Assembly: GCA_032209605.1 (NCBI GenBank)
Contig: JASFXZ010000001.1
Location: forward strand, 45,574,619-45,638,618
DNA length: 64,000 bases
Direction of reading: 5' to 3'
Source: Mactromeris polynyma
Lineage: Eukaryota; Mollusca; Bivalvia; Venerida; Mactridae
Both the position numbers and the translations under genes were made by a program. Shown piece by piece: positions 33,216-44,510 of the stretch. Below the pieces are notes generated by a model. That model made no database searches, was not told the origin of the DNA, and saw nothing but the letters and a program-made list of their open reading frames with translations. Within the stretch, counting starts at the first letter, position 1. Each line of letters opens with the position of its first letter.

Positions 33216-34398
33216 GGCCTTGAGACCGTATAGAAAAATCTTGTGCTCTTCACTCTACATCAGACAGTCGCTTTCAATTTCCTTATCATGTTGAAAGCGT
33301 CTGTAATACGCTGATTTTTGAGCATCAAATGTAACAGAGACAGAGATCTATTGTGGTGTTGTTTTAGTGTGAAACAGTGAAAATAAAATTTCTTAAAATA
33401 ATTTTAAACAATTCAATAATTTTTGGAAGGGAATGTAAAACTTGGGCCTAAAGTTTTGCAAAATAAAATAATTTAGTTTTTCTAGAACAAGCCTTCTTTC
33501 ATATTTTCACATTTTCCTTTTTAGAATTGCATTTCAAAATGCTTAAATCTTAAATTACATTTTCTTCATCGTATAAAGAATTTGTATTCAAACTAAACAC
33601 ACAGTTTTCTTTGTATTTTGAATACGTTCGTATTACCGCGGCTTTACCGAGTCATAAGGAAAATTAAATAATTCAAAAGATTGAGTAATAAGACACCATC
33701 ATAATTGTGGTCCTTTCATACAAGCAAGTTTTGCAGTGTGATATCACGGACCTATATACTTGGAGGTTTGAATACTATACAGAGGCGTTCCGAACATTAA
33801 TTGTCATGTTTCTGAAAGAGATATTTGAATTTGAAACATAACTACTTAGATATTATTGAGATAGCTAATACAAATACCTTAACGTTAATAAAAACGACAA
33901 ATTATTCATGTACTGGAGTTTACATTTTTCCTTTTGTTATGTTACACCACTTGAAACATGAACATGCATGTATATATATATATATATATTTTGCGCATTA
34001 AGCTACAACGATTGGTATAGAATGTAGTAAATGTATGTTATTGTAAATCACCAACCTACAGTCGAACCTACAGGTCAAATGTTTGTCTGCTTAATCGGAA
34101 ACTGGCTATAAAATCGTCCACATTGTAATGTTGCAAAACAGAAGTAACAAATTTCTCAAATCTGACTTTCTTATCGAGCACCAATCTGTCTGCAATCACA
34201 AAACTGCAGTAAATGAAATTAGATTTTGATGCGATGCGACTGTGTCAACTAAATCGTTATGGTCTTCTGACACTAAGTTCGTATACAATCAAAATCATAT
34301 GGGTCATTTTTATTCGACTAAACCGTCTGTTTGTTTGCAAATCTTAATCATAACTGGTTTAAGTTTTTCAACCAAACTACACAATGTACAACAAAACT
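33216..34398. other. Non-coding AT-rich stretch
   Basis: Contains a (TA)n run near 33970. No gene seen. Confidence 0.4.
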
Positions 34399-34940
34399 CC
34401 GACCGACCGACCGACCGACCGACCGACCGACCGACCGACCGACCGACCGACCGACCGACCGACCGACCGACCGACCGACCGACCGACCGACCGACCGACC
34501 GACCGACCGACCGACCGACCGACCGACCGACCGACCGACCGACCGACCGACCGACCGACCGACCGACCGACCGACCGACCGACCGACCGACCGACCGACC
34601 GACCGACCGACCGACCGACCGACCGACCGACCGACCGACCGACCGACCGACCGACCGACCGACCGACCGACCGACCGACCGACCGACCGACCGACCGACC
34701 GACCGACCGACCGACCGACCGACCGACCGACCGACCGACCGACCGACCGACCGACCGACCGACCGACCGACCGACCGACCGACCGACCGACCGACCGACC
34801 GACCGACCGACCGACCGACCGACCGACCGACCGACCGACCGACCGACCGACCGACCGACCGACCGACCGACCGACCGACCGACCGACCGACCGACCGACC
34901 GACCGACCGACCGACCGACCGACCGACCGACCGACCGACC
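34399..34940 (+). repeat. Perfect (CCGA)n microsatellite, 542 bp
   Basis: About 135 uninterrupted copies of CCGA with no substitution visible from 34399 to 34940. Open frames of 200-250 codons on both strands (PTDR and GRSV repeats) are by-products of a 4-bp unit without stops. It is GC-rich within AT-rich surroundings. Confidence 0.98.
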
Positions 34941-35350
34941 AAATAGATATCATAAATCATTTAACATTAATGGTATACAGGAGGAGATGTAATCATCACG
35001 TGATTTCCTCTGACGATATGTGTCGAGATTCTCTAAATTACCGTTTCTGCAATTATATACTAACAAGATCCTCCTACAGAAGATGATTGAGGGATTCGCT
35101 GTCATGACTTCTATATTCTACCACAATTTATCATCACTACAAAGAGACAAGTACACGTTAACAATGATACTTGTTGTCGTTAGGTGAACCTTCCTTGTTG
35201 CTTCCATATGTTTTGTTAAAAGTGAATAACGTACGTAATGATTTGATGGCTGCGTTCAACTGTACAATATCAATGGAATGATTTACATCAGAACAAACTG
35301 GGAACATCAATTAAGTTGGAATTTCTTCCTAACATAATTAGATCTATATT

Positions 35351-35460
35351 GGTAAACAAGAAATATCTTGAAAGAAGATGGTCTGCGCAATATGAATGTT
35401 AAGATGTGTTGAACAACTTAAACAAATGCCGAGATGTTACAATTGCATCAGTTACTTCTG
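35351..35460 (+). mobile_element. ~300-bp MITE family, truncated copy b
   Basis: Only the GGTAAACAAGAAATATCTTG end and the following ~90 bp are present (GTCTGCGCAATATGAATGTT, GCCGAGATGTTAC). Confidence 0.7.
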
Positions 35461-35780
35461 ACTTGTAGATAATAACAAGATATTCATTCATATCACGATG
35501 TTTTAAAATTAAAATTTGTCTGGTGTTTTGTTCAGCCTAATTGAATTGTTGAACAAATTGACGACATATTTAATGTCAGAGAGGCGGATGTCACAGAACA
35601 AACATGCATACAATTATTTGTCATCAGCGAAAGTGACGTATATTAAGTTTCCCTTTCCACCTGCCCAGTTCCTTAACTTGATATACTATTCATGTTCCCC
35701 CCCCCTTTTCGGCCTTTGACTTTCTTGGCTTGTTTTGGTGGTCGGGCAGACCATTCCTTGCAACCCTCTTCCCATACAGG

Positions 35781-35856
35781 TTTACCCTTGCACCCCATTG
35801 AGTCCCTAATGTTTTGTAGACTGGTGTTTCCCTGGGTTCTGTATGGGGAGGCATTG
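35781..35856 (+). repeat. Dispersed repeat ending GGGGAGGCATT, copy 3
   Basis: TTTACCCTTGCACCCCATTG, TCCCTAATGTTTTGTAGACT and CTGTATGGGGAGGCATTG; related to 10231-10312 and 28067-28140. Confidence 0.65.
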
Positions 35857-36046
35857 TTCACATCGACACCCTCTGGAAATTGCAAATGTTGCTTATTGTT
35901 TCGAGGTTGTTACCACAAAATTAAATCGACAGTACATTAGTGCTACAGAAAAAACATACTTTGTAGTTTAAGACTCGCAGGAACGATGTGATGAGGTTAC
36001 ACCGTATTACAGTGGCTACAAATCGTAAATCAAAGGTGTAAATATA

Positions 36047-36195
36047 TTGTTGGGCCTGGTTCATTCGAAGTCATTTTATTTCGAAAAATACATGGTTTCG
36101 AATAGCCCATTTCAATTCGACTTGTCTAAGAAGATATATTTCGGATGTTACCAAGTATTCGGATAGACGGACGTCGAATAAACGAGGTCCGACTG
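36047..36195 (+). mobile_element. Tc1/mariner-like (pogo-type) MITE, 149 bp, worn left end
   Basis: Right end TCGAATAAACGAGGTCCGAC followed by TG; the left end aligns but is mutated (TTGTTGGGCCTGGTTCATTC). TA lies on each side (36045-36046, 36196-36197). Interior homologous to 39419-39594. Confidence 0.75.
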
Positions 36196-36680
36196 TATAA
36201 TGATAAAAGAAATGCTGAGTGTTTAATATTTATATATTCATTTATAGTTTATATATATATAATTTTATAAATTAAAAAGATATGATGGTTAGAGATTAAA
36301 TACAATGACACGTGATTGTGTTACCTATCAATATCCGTATACTTACTGTCTACTTCTGATACACTGGTACCTGGACCACACATGGTTTATTTAAGAAGTT
36401 ATATTCCACGAAGGAGTCATTGTATCGTTTAAATATTACATCCATTCTCAACTAAACTGCCAAAATGGCTAGATCATCTAGATATAAATTATGACTGAAT
36501 CTTAAGTCAAAATGAAAGTTCCAATTTCTTTCCAAATTGCAATCCTCTGCGGACATTATTTTATGTCAGTCACCATTTAAGTCAAACCAATTTCTTTTTC
36601 ATAATGTGGCAGTTTGAAAGAGATGTGTATCAGTGTGTATGTATTTTACATTACACACATATATACATGTATAAGCCATA

Positions 36681-36964
36681 AATATCAAGATTTGTTGCGC
36701 AACATAAAAAATGCCGAGATGTTACGCCGATTGCTGGTCACTCAAGATCCACAACGGATTTCGGTAAATTCATCGACATTTAGTGGATTTCGCTACTTTA
36801 ACGTAGTCCTACCCTTTATCAAAATGTTATCCAATCCGCGTCAAGGTAACAAACATTGTTCAGTTGAAGAGAAATTGCCTTGGTGGCTAACGTAATATTT
36901 GATTGGTTTACACAACACTGATATGCTAATATCAAAACCATGTTAGTACGGTTGAGCCGAAAAA
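36681..36964 (+). mobile_element. ~300-bp MITE family, copy c
   Basis: From AGATTTGTTGCGCAACATAA through ACGGATTTCGG, CAATCCGCGTCAAGG and GATTGGTTTACACAACACTG to GTTAGTACGGTTGAGCCGAA. The left terminus is missing or diverged. Confidence 0.82.
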
Positions 36965-37174
36965 CATATATTAACGCTGACGAAACTCTAACCAGTTCGT
37001 TTGTAAACGATTCATGAGAATACATATGCATAACTATAGGTAACAATTACCCGAAAAATATGTCATATAAACATTATTTGATCCCATATCATGTGACAAC
37101 CAAAACAAGTTAAAATGGCGGTTTCTTTGAGAATGTCTGTTTATCAGATTAAGTGCCATATATTCAAATGTATT

Positions 37175-38655
37175 TCTTTACTTGTATCAACAATCACGCT
37201 CACTAGTTCACAGTGTATTTATCAGTAACCCAGGTTACACCGTATTTCTTGTATCAACAATCACGCTCACTAGTTCACAGTGTATGTATCATTAACCCAG
37301 GTTACACCGTATTTCTTGTATCAACAATCACGCTCACTAGTTCACAGTGTATTTATCAGTAACCCAGGTTACACCGTATTTCTTGTATCAACAATCACGC
37401 TCACTAGTTCACAGTGTATGTATCATTAACCCAGGTTACACCGTATTTCTTGTATCAACAATCACGCTCACTAGTTCACAGTGTATTTATCAGTAACCCA
37501 GGTTACACCGTATTTCTTGTATCAACAATCACGCTCACTAGTTCACAGTGTATGTATCATTAACCCAGGTTACACCGTATTTCTTGTATCAACAATCACG
37601 CTCACTAGTTCACAGTGTATGTATCATTAACCCAGGTTACACCGTATTTCTTGTATCAACAATCACGCTCACTAGTTCACAGTGTATTTATCAGTAACCC
37701 AGGTTACACCGTATTTCTTGTATCAACAATCACGCTCACTAGTTCACAGTGTATTTATCAGTAACCCAGGTTACACCGTATTTCTTGTATCAACAATCAC
37801 GCTCACTAGTTCACAGTGTATGTATCATTAACCCAGGTTACACCGTATTTCTTGTATCAACAATCACGCTCACTAGTTCACAGTGTATGTATCATTAACC
37901 CAGGTTACACCGTATTTCTTGTATCAACAATCACGCTCACTAGTTCACAGTGTATGTATCAGTAACCCAGGTTACACCGTATTTCTTGTATCAATAATCA
38001 CGCTCACTAGTTCACAGTGTATGTATCAGTAACCCAGGTTACACCGTATTTCTTGTATCAACAATCACGCTCACTAGTTCACAGTGTATGTATCAGTAAC
38101 CCAGGTTACACCGTATTTCTTGTATCAACAATCACGCTCACTAGTTCACAGTGTATGTATCAGTAACCCAGGTTACACCGTATTTCTTGTATCAACAATC
38201 ACGCTCACTAGTTCACAGTGTATGTATCATTAACCCAGGTTACACCGTATTTCTTGTATCAACAATCACGCTCACTAGTTCACAGTGTATGTATCAGTAA
38301 CCCAGGTTACACCGTATTTCTTGTATCAACAATCACGCTCACTAGTTCACAGTGTATGTATCAGTAACCCAGGTTACACCGTATTTCTTGTATCAACAAT
38401 CACGCTCACTAGTTCACAGTGTATGTATCAGTAACCCAGGTTACACCGTATTTCTTGTATCAACAATCACGCTCACTAGTTCACAGTGTATGTATCAGTA
38501 ACCCAGGTTACACCGTATTTCTTGTATCAACAATCACGCTCACTAGTTCACAGTGTATGTATCAGTAACCCAGGTTACACCGTATTTCTTGTATCAACAA
38601 TCACGCTCACTAGTTCACAGTGTATGTATCATTAACCCAGGTTACACCGTATTTC
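37175..38655 (-). repeat. 67-bp satellite, about 22 copies, overlapping the sulfotransferase 3' coding end
   Basis: Unit (plus strand) CACTAGTTCACAGTGTATGT, ATCAGTAACCCAGGTTACAC, CGTATTTCTTGTATCAACAA then TCACGCT; period exactly 67 bp (37201, 37268, ...). Variants are GTATGTATC/GTATTTATC and CAGTAACC/CATTAACC. The copy at the right edge supplies the last codons (GVTWVNDTYTVN) and the TAG of the minus-strand gene at 38610; the rest lie downstream, in the presumptive 3' UTR or flank. Confidence 0.95.
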
Positions 38656-38983
38656 TTCAACAACAACTGTGTCATACTGCTAGTACCGTCGTCTATTTGT
38701 CGTTGCATGTCCGCACTAAACAATTCTTTGATATTTGATATGCGTGTCCACACTCTCGGTTTCCTATGGAAATTACCTTCTTTATGAAGAGTGGCGCATT
38801 CTATATCGTCATCAGTGAATTCCACTCCTAGAAATGTTATTACTTTTCGTAACTCCTTGTCCGTATCCCGGAGGAAGTTGGTGTATAACACTGGGTACAC
38901 TTGTCCTTTGAATTCGTTCAACCAATAATCGTTAAAAGAAAGCCACCAGCGTATAAGTTTAGGCTGCCCGACGGTTCGAAATT
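38610..38983 (-). CDS. Sulfotransferase exon C (C-terminal, ends inside the 67-bp satellite)
   Basis: Acceptor TGTTTACAG|AATTTC. Opens FRTVGQPKLIRWWLSFNDYW and LNEFKGQVYPVLYTNFL, then LRKVITFLGVEFTDDDIECA and LLLKKYGVTWVNDTYTVN, TAG at 38610-38612. The frame with LRWW-type content is the one that joins exon B in phase. The final 12 or so codons are repeat-unit sequence. Confidence 0.87.
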
Positions 38984-41900
38984 CTGTAAACAGGAATAAG
39001 AAGACTCGTCAGTTTGCATTGAAATTATCATCAATATTAAACAAATTAATTGTGCATAAACTGGTAAATAAGAAACATCTTGAAAAAATATGGTCGACGC
39101 AATTTGAAGGTTAAGATTTGTTGTGCAACATAAAAACAATGTCGAGATAATACGATTGCTGGTCACTCCAGATCCACAACGGATTTCGGTCAATTTACCG
39201 AAATCCACTAACGTATCATTTATGGAAAGGTTAACCAATCTGGCCGCGTCAAGGTTACAAACGTTGTTCGGTTGAATAGAGAAATTGCCTTGGTGGTTAA
39301 CGTAAGCTTTGATTGGTTTACACAACAATGATATGCAAATAGCAAAACCATGTTAGTACTGCTTTGCCGAAAAAGCTTATCCAACATTTTACATGTCGAG
39401 AATCTTCACCATAATATACAGTCGGACCTCGTTCATTCGAATTCATCGGGTCCAAAATTTTATTTCGAATAATACATGGTTCAAATACCTCATTTCAATT
39501 TGACGTGACTAAGAAGATACGTCGGGTCCTGATATTATTTCGGATGATACCGAGTATTCGGATAGAAGGTTGTCGAATAAACGAGGCCCGACTGTAAAAT
39601 TATAAGGAGATCTGAAATGATGAGCGGCTTGTAAATGTAAGTAGACTTTCTTCGATCGTTCAGTTCATTTTTATCACAAATGTTACAGTTTCAACAGAAC
39701 AAACTTAGCACGTTTGACCAGTACTTTATAATTTGGTTTTACTTTATTGCGTCTCTGGTTAGACGTTGTTATTAATTTTACGACAATTTAATATATTGTA
39801 TCATAGTTTCGGTAGTTTGAAGTTTGCAGTCCTACATCTGGAGAGGTCGAGCTTAATTTAAAGTTAAGTGAAGGAGAGGGACTTTAATTATCAAAGGAGA
39901 CAGAGGCTAGATTTCACCTCATTACGTATTCATGAGTACGATATTTTTAAAGTCAGTTACATTTGTATGTATGTTATGAATAGCCTGGTACCGTGGATGG
40001 GATATGTGTTACACCCCCTCGACTAAATCTTATTACACATTGTTCCTTACAATGATAGTTTTCAGTTTATCGATGCTTGTGAGAGTAGGACTCTTCGAAA
40101 ATGTAATTGAGGCTGGTTAGATAACTGTTCAAAACGAAATTTAACGATGACCTCAACTTAATAATCTCGTTTGTAATACAAAATACTTATTTACTTGAAG
40201 TAAAATATGCGCTTTCTGGCTTTGATTCCAAATGTCCGCTGTACATGTTCGCCACAATAAAGGTGTAGGGATCACGTATAATGACCACTGCCCTGGTAAA
40301 TTGTTGTTTAATTAGCACCGTATACGGCCTTTTTTGTCCTGTGGTAGGCTCGTGTGTTTTCTTCACTATGAACTTTGAAAGCCCTTCCTTCACACATTCG
40401 TAAGGAAATCCATTTCGTTTTAGTTGTGTGTCACAATACTGTGATGTCGTCCCAATGCCTGCAATAAGAAATGTGTAAATCATACACACAGGAGATTAGT
40501 GATTGTCACGAGTTCCCTCCCTTTATCCCTTATAGAGTTCTCTTCCATTATTCACCATAGAGTACCGGCTCTAGTAAATACAAAATGTTGATTCAAATCT
40601 AAATATCGTTATTGAAGTGCACTTATTAAAATGAAATCAATAACCTATATGATATGACGTATAAATGTTTCACTGAGAAAGCAGTGTATCCAAGGAAACA
40701 GTTATGTATCTATAAAGAATGTGAAGATAGAAGGACATAGGAAACGTGGAGTACTAAGCTGCATGAGAGTATATTTTGTATATTAATTTATGTAAAATGT
40801 TTTATTTCAAATGATTTGCAAGTATACATGGCAAGATTTCGTATACTATGTTGGTTTTTAGAATTGATCAAGTCGATAAATTCATTGATATTTGCAATAA
40901 TATGAAATTTACGAATTTAGTGAAATACTTAAAAAATGGCTGCATTCAAGGGTCTCAGTGTTTTTGTCCACAATTGATAAGAAAACGCATTGCATTGCGC
41001 CAGTCTAGGGACTCTGCAGGCAGACTTAGATGAGCTGGCCCTCCCTATCCCCTCCCTCTTGCTAGAACCGCGCATGCGTGGTATTTGAAGCAGTTTTGTA
41101 AATATTGGTGTAACTGTGAATTGGAATGACAAGATCAGGGTACAGAATGGTGGTTGTTATACATGTACACCACTTTGTGTGACGTCTTACGAGGCAATAT
41201 TAAAATTCGTTATATCAAACTCGTCAAATTTGATGATATTGTAACATTGTTCCTGTGTAAGGTCATGGACTTATGAGCTAACTGCGCCACTTATAAGACC
41301 AGCGTAATGTATGTAATGCAAGCATGCGAGGTGGAAAATGTTCGCTATTGTATAGAATTCGCAGTATATTTTAACCATGCACCGTGTAGCCGATACTTGG
41401 AGTTCGGTAGGCCTACACCATGGAGACACATCTAAAGCATTGTCTGGCCGGTGATACAGTCTTTCGGATGAGACTTTGACACAAACCGATGTCCCGCGTA
41501 CGATGCTTTACATTGGGCACTTAAAAGAACCAGGGATGTCTTTGGAACTCTGGCATCTTCTGTATCGCCTCATTAGCTCAATTGGTAGAATGTCAGCTTT
41601 GAGTGCGGGAGTTTGTGGGTTCGATACCTGGCCGCGTCATACCAAAGACGTGAAAATGGTACTGTTAGCTCCCTTGCTAGGCACTCAGTATATAAAGGGT
41701 AGTATCAGGAGATAAATAATCCCAGGTAAGTATCTGTTAGTGGATACATTGGACACACACGAGCTTTGTAGCTCATGTTATGTGTTGATCTTATCTTTAC
41801 ATTTTATCTTTAGCATGCACTATCCTCCAAAAATCTAAAATGACTAACGATCTTCCGGAGGTATCGCCCATATGGGAAACCGGTGGCGACGATAAATAAA

Positions 41901-42734
41901 CACTAACACACACAGTACAAGTAGCATCTACTTGATATTTATTACTATCCGTAAATACGGTTCCTTTTCATGAACGTTCTTGAAACATACATAATGTTGC
42001 ACCGTTTTCTTGTATACGTATCTTTGCCTACTGCTATCGTCCGCTGAGTTATCTGCCTACTGTACACTATCTTATACTATCGTTTGCTAGCTTGTTTTCA
42101 GTGCACTTCACTTCCAAAATGGATTTCGGTAAATTCAACGAAATTCAGTGGATTTCGGTAAGGTGACGTGCCCTTAATCGAAAGGTTAACCGCGTCAATG
42201 TTACAAACTTTGTTCGGTTGAAGAGAAGTTTCCTTGGTGGTTAACGTAAGATTTGATTGATTTACACAACACTGATATGCAAATGTTAGTACGGCTGCGC
42301 CGAAAACTAAATAAAAAATTGTGAGGATTCGTGAGGAGCCAATGACAGAGGGGAATGTAAAGTGGAAGATAGGGAATGCCTTTGTACCTGTAGCCATTTG
42401 TAGCAAATGACGAATCCACGTATTACCAGATCTCCAGGGAGACGCCAGTGCAGTGAGTGGAAGTTCCGTGCTCATGGGTTTATATTTCTGTTTCAGCCTG
42501 TCCTGGCAATCTGACTTGTTGCTGTCTTTGTACAAGTATTTCTGGACGGATGTAGTTGCGTTTCTAAGCACACGGGATACATTTAAATGTGTTCTTGCTT
42601 TCGTTGTTAGGTATTTAGACGGAATAAGCAATGTTGGCAATTCCTTGTAACGTACACGCAGCTGGGGCGATGTCAGGACATACCATATGAGCAAAGTCAA
42701 AGTGCCGAGTAAGAATACGGCGAAAAACACCTTT
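38610..42734 (-). CDS. WSCD-like (sialate/carbohydrate) sulfotransferase gene, 3 exons seen, 5' exon missing
   Basis: Minus-strand exons 42734-42388, 40458-40195 and 38983-38610 join at GT-AG sites with matching phases and encode 327 residues to a TAG. The visible part begins with a likely signal anchor (KVFFAVFLLGTLTLLIWYVL), so the product is probably a type II Golgi membrane protein. LASPWRSGNTWIRHLLQMAT matches the 5'-phosphosulfate loop (PxSGNTW) of WSCD-type sulfotransferases, RAVVIIRDPY matches the 3'-phosphate-binding segment, and KTHE and FLGVEF fit the family. Such enzymes transfer sulfate from PAPS to glycans; the WSC domain of vertebrate WSCD1/2 is not seen. The first exon opens mid-codon after a CAG acceptor, so the start Met lies upstream, in or beyond the arrays at 42.8-49 kb. 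Introns carry a SINE-in-SINE and two MITE families. Confidence 0.88.
39063..39374 (+). mobile_element. ~300-bp MITE family, copy d (in sulfotransferase intron)
   Basis: Near-complete copy from GGTAAATAAGAAACATCTTG to GTACTGCTTTGCCGAAAAAG. Located about 80 bp upstream (in gene direction) of exon C. Confidence 0.85.
39419..39594 (+). mobile_element. Tc1/mariner-like (pogo-type) MITE, 176 bp, TA duplication
   Basis: Ends CAGTCGGACCTCGTTCATTC and GAATAAACGAGGCCCGACTG are inverted repeats; TA precedes (39417-39418) and follows (39595-39596). Homologous to 36047-36195. Non-coding. Confidence 0.88.
40195..40458 (-). CDS. Sulfotransferase exon B (3'-PAPS-binding segment)
   Basis: Acceptor TTATTGCAG|GCATTG; restores Gly to give ATGIGTTSQYCD. 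Encodes NGFPYECVKEG, VKKTHEP and FTRAVVIIRDPYTFIVANMY. Donor TTCAA|GTAAAT, phase 1. Reading through gives an early stop at 40187. Confidence 0.88.
40488..40550 (+). repeat. Single-unit copy of the CAGGAGATT/CCCTTTATCCC dispersed repeat
   Basis: CACAGGAGATTAGTGATTGT, CACGAGTTCCCTCCCTTTAT, CCCTTATAGAGTTCTC. Starts about 30 bp outside exon B. Same family as the array at 10804-11550. Confidence 0.75.
40551..41451. other. Sulfotransferase intron sequence, nothing distinct
   Basis: Intron between exons A and B; AT-rich, no repeat or RNA recognised. Confidence 0.4.
41452..41899 (+). mobile_element. SINE type 1 body interrupted by SINE type 2
   Basis: 41452-41566 (CAGTCTTTCGGATGAGACTT to GGCATCTTCTGTATC) and 41814-41899 (ATGCACTATCCTCC to GGCGACGATAAATAAA) together match the body of the SINE at 31424-31717, where the two halves are adjacent. 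The tRNA-like head is missing. Confidence 0.88.
41567..41813 (+). mobile_element. tRNA-derived SINE type 2, nested
   Basis: A box TAGCTCAATTGG at about 41574 and B box GGTTCGATACC at about 41618 in a tRNA-like head, then CCAAAGACGTGAAAATGGTA, TCAGTATATAAAGGGTAGTA and GAGCTTTGTAGCTCATGTTA. It lies inside a type 1 SINE. Clear target duplications are not visible. Related to 19608-19835. Confidence 0.88.
42115..42306 (+). mobile_element. ~300-bp MITE family, copy e (5'-truncated), next to exon A
   Basis: CAAAATGGATTTCGGTAAAT to GTTAGTACGGCTGCGCCGAA. It ends about 80 bp from the exon A donor, inside the intron. Confidence 0.83.
42388..42734 (-). CDS. Sulfotransferase exon A (signal anchor and PxSGNTW loop)
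   Basis: Acceptor ACATTTCAG|AAAGG at 42735-42737; the exon begins with the last base of a split codon. Donor ACAG|GTACAAAG, phase 1, directly after LLQMAT. Encodes the hydrophobic anchor, a stem of about 65 residues and the SPWRSGNTWIRHLL motif. The GTG at 42730 is an ordinary Val codon, not a start. Confidence 0.85.
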
Positions 42735-42809
42735 CTGAAATGTAAATACTTATTTTGTTATAAATAGTAAAGTGCAATGAGAATATCATGTAAATTGCAG
42801 AATGTTGGA

Positions 42810-44470
42810 GGAGAACAGACTGGATGGGAGTAGAGAGAATGGGAGTCGATGGAAACGGGAGAGTAGAGGGAAGGAGAGAAGAGGAAAAGAGGGTGGATAG
42901 AAGGAGAGTAGAGGACAGGAGATTAGAGGGAATGAGAGAAGAGGGAAGGAGAGAAGAGGAAATGAGGGTGAATAGAAGGAGAGTAGAGTGAAGGAGAGAA
43001 GAGGAAAGGAGGGAGGAAAGGAGGGTGGATAGGAGGAGAGTAGAGGGAATGAGAGAAGATGGAAACGGGAGAGTAGAGTAGAGGGAAGGAGAGAAGAGAA
43101 AGGTGGGTGGATAGAAGGAGAGTTGAGGGAAGGAGAGTAGAGGGAATGAGAGAAGAGGAAAGGAGAGCGGAAAGGAGGGTGGATAGGAGCAGAGTAGAGG
43201 GAAGGAGAGAAGAGGAAAGGAGGGTGGATGGAAGGAGAGAACAGGGAAGGTGAGTAGATGGGGGAGAGTAGATGGAAGGAGAGTAGATGGAAGGAGTGTA
43301 GATTGGAGGAGAGTAAGGGGAATGTGAGTAGAAGGAAGGAGAGTAGATAGAAGGAATTTAGATGGAAGGAGAGTAAATGGAATGTGAGTAGATGATAGGA
43401 GTGTAGATGGAAGGAGAGTATATGGAAGGAGAGTAGATGGAAGGAGTGTAAATGGAATGTGAGTAGATGATAGGAGTGTAGATGGAAGGAGAGTAGATGG
43501 AAGGAGTGTAAATGGAATGTGAGTAGATGATAGGAGTGTAGATGGAAGGAGAGTAGATGGAAGGAGTGTAAATGGAATGTGAGTAGATGATAGGAGTGTA
43601 GATGGAAGGAGAGTAGATGGAAGGAGAGTAGATGGAAGGAGAGTAAATGGAATGTGAGTAGATGATAGGAGTGTATTTGGAAAGAGAGTAGATGGAAGGA
43701 GAGTAGATGGAAGGAGAGTAAATGGAATGTGAGTAGATGATAGGAGTGTAGATGGAAGGAGAGTAGATGGAAGGAGAGTAAATGGAATGTGAGTAGATGA
43801 TAGGAGTGTAGATGGAAGGAGAGTAGATGGAAGGAGAGTAGATGGAAGGAGTGTAAATGGAATGTGAGTAGATGATAGGAGTGTAGATGGAAGGAGAGTA
43901 GATGGAAGGAGTGTAAATGGAATGTGAGTAGATGATAGGAGTGTAGATGGAAGGAGAGTAGATGGAAGGAGAGTAGATGGAAGGAGTGTAAATGGAATGT
44001 GAGTAGATGATAGGAGTGTAGATGGAAGGAGAGTAGATGGAAGGAGAGTAGATGGAAGGAGTGTAAATGGAATGTGAGTAGATGATAGGAGTGTAAATGG
44101 AAGGAGAGTAGATGGAAGGAGTGTAAATGGAATGTGAGTAGATGATAGGAGTGTAGATGGAAGGAGAGTAGATGGAAGGAGTGTAAATGGAATGTGAGTA
44201 GGTGATAGGAGTGTAGATGGAAGGAGAGTAGATGGAAGGAGTGTAAATGGAATGTGAGTAGATGATAGGAGTGTAGATGGAAGGAGAGTAGATGGAAGGA
44301 GAGTAAATGGAATGTGAGTAGATGATAGGAGTGTAGATGGAAGGAGAGTAGAAGGAAGGAGAGTAGATGGAAGGAGTGTAGATGGAAGGAAAGAAGATGG
44401 AAGGAGAGTAGATAGAAGGAGAGTAGAAGTAAGGAGTATATATTTGAGGAGAGTAAAGGGAATGTGAGTA
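42810..44470 (+). repeat. 15-bp purine-rich minisatellite with higher-order 60/75-bp units
   Basis: The basic unit is GTAGATGGAAGGAGA/T. From about 43370 to 44410 four or five 15-mers form a higher-order unit: GTAAATGGAATGTGA, GTAGATGATAGGAGT, GTAGATGGAAGGAGA, GTAGATGGAAGGAGT. The left third (42810-43250) is a looser AGGGAAGGAGAGAAGAG purine tract. The 15-bp period with no stop on the minus strand gives open frames of 475-786 codons (SPSIY/LLPST pentapeptides), not genes. Confidence 0.95.
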
Positions 44471-44510
44471 GAGGGAATGAGAGTAGAGGGAAGGTTGAAT
44501 ATTGTACAGA

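Larger units (their letters stand above)
34941..36046. other. Non-coding stretch with MITE and dispersed repeat fragments
   Basis: No gene. Holds the truncated MITE at 35351-35460, a poly-C run near 35697 and the dispersed repeat at 35781-35856. Confidence 0.4.

Noticed and set aside
34242..35086. PTDR-repeat and GRSV-repeat proteins on both strands
   Set aside because: Pure (CCGA)n tetranucleotide translations.
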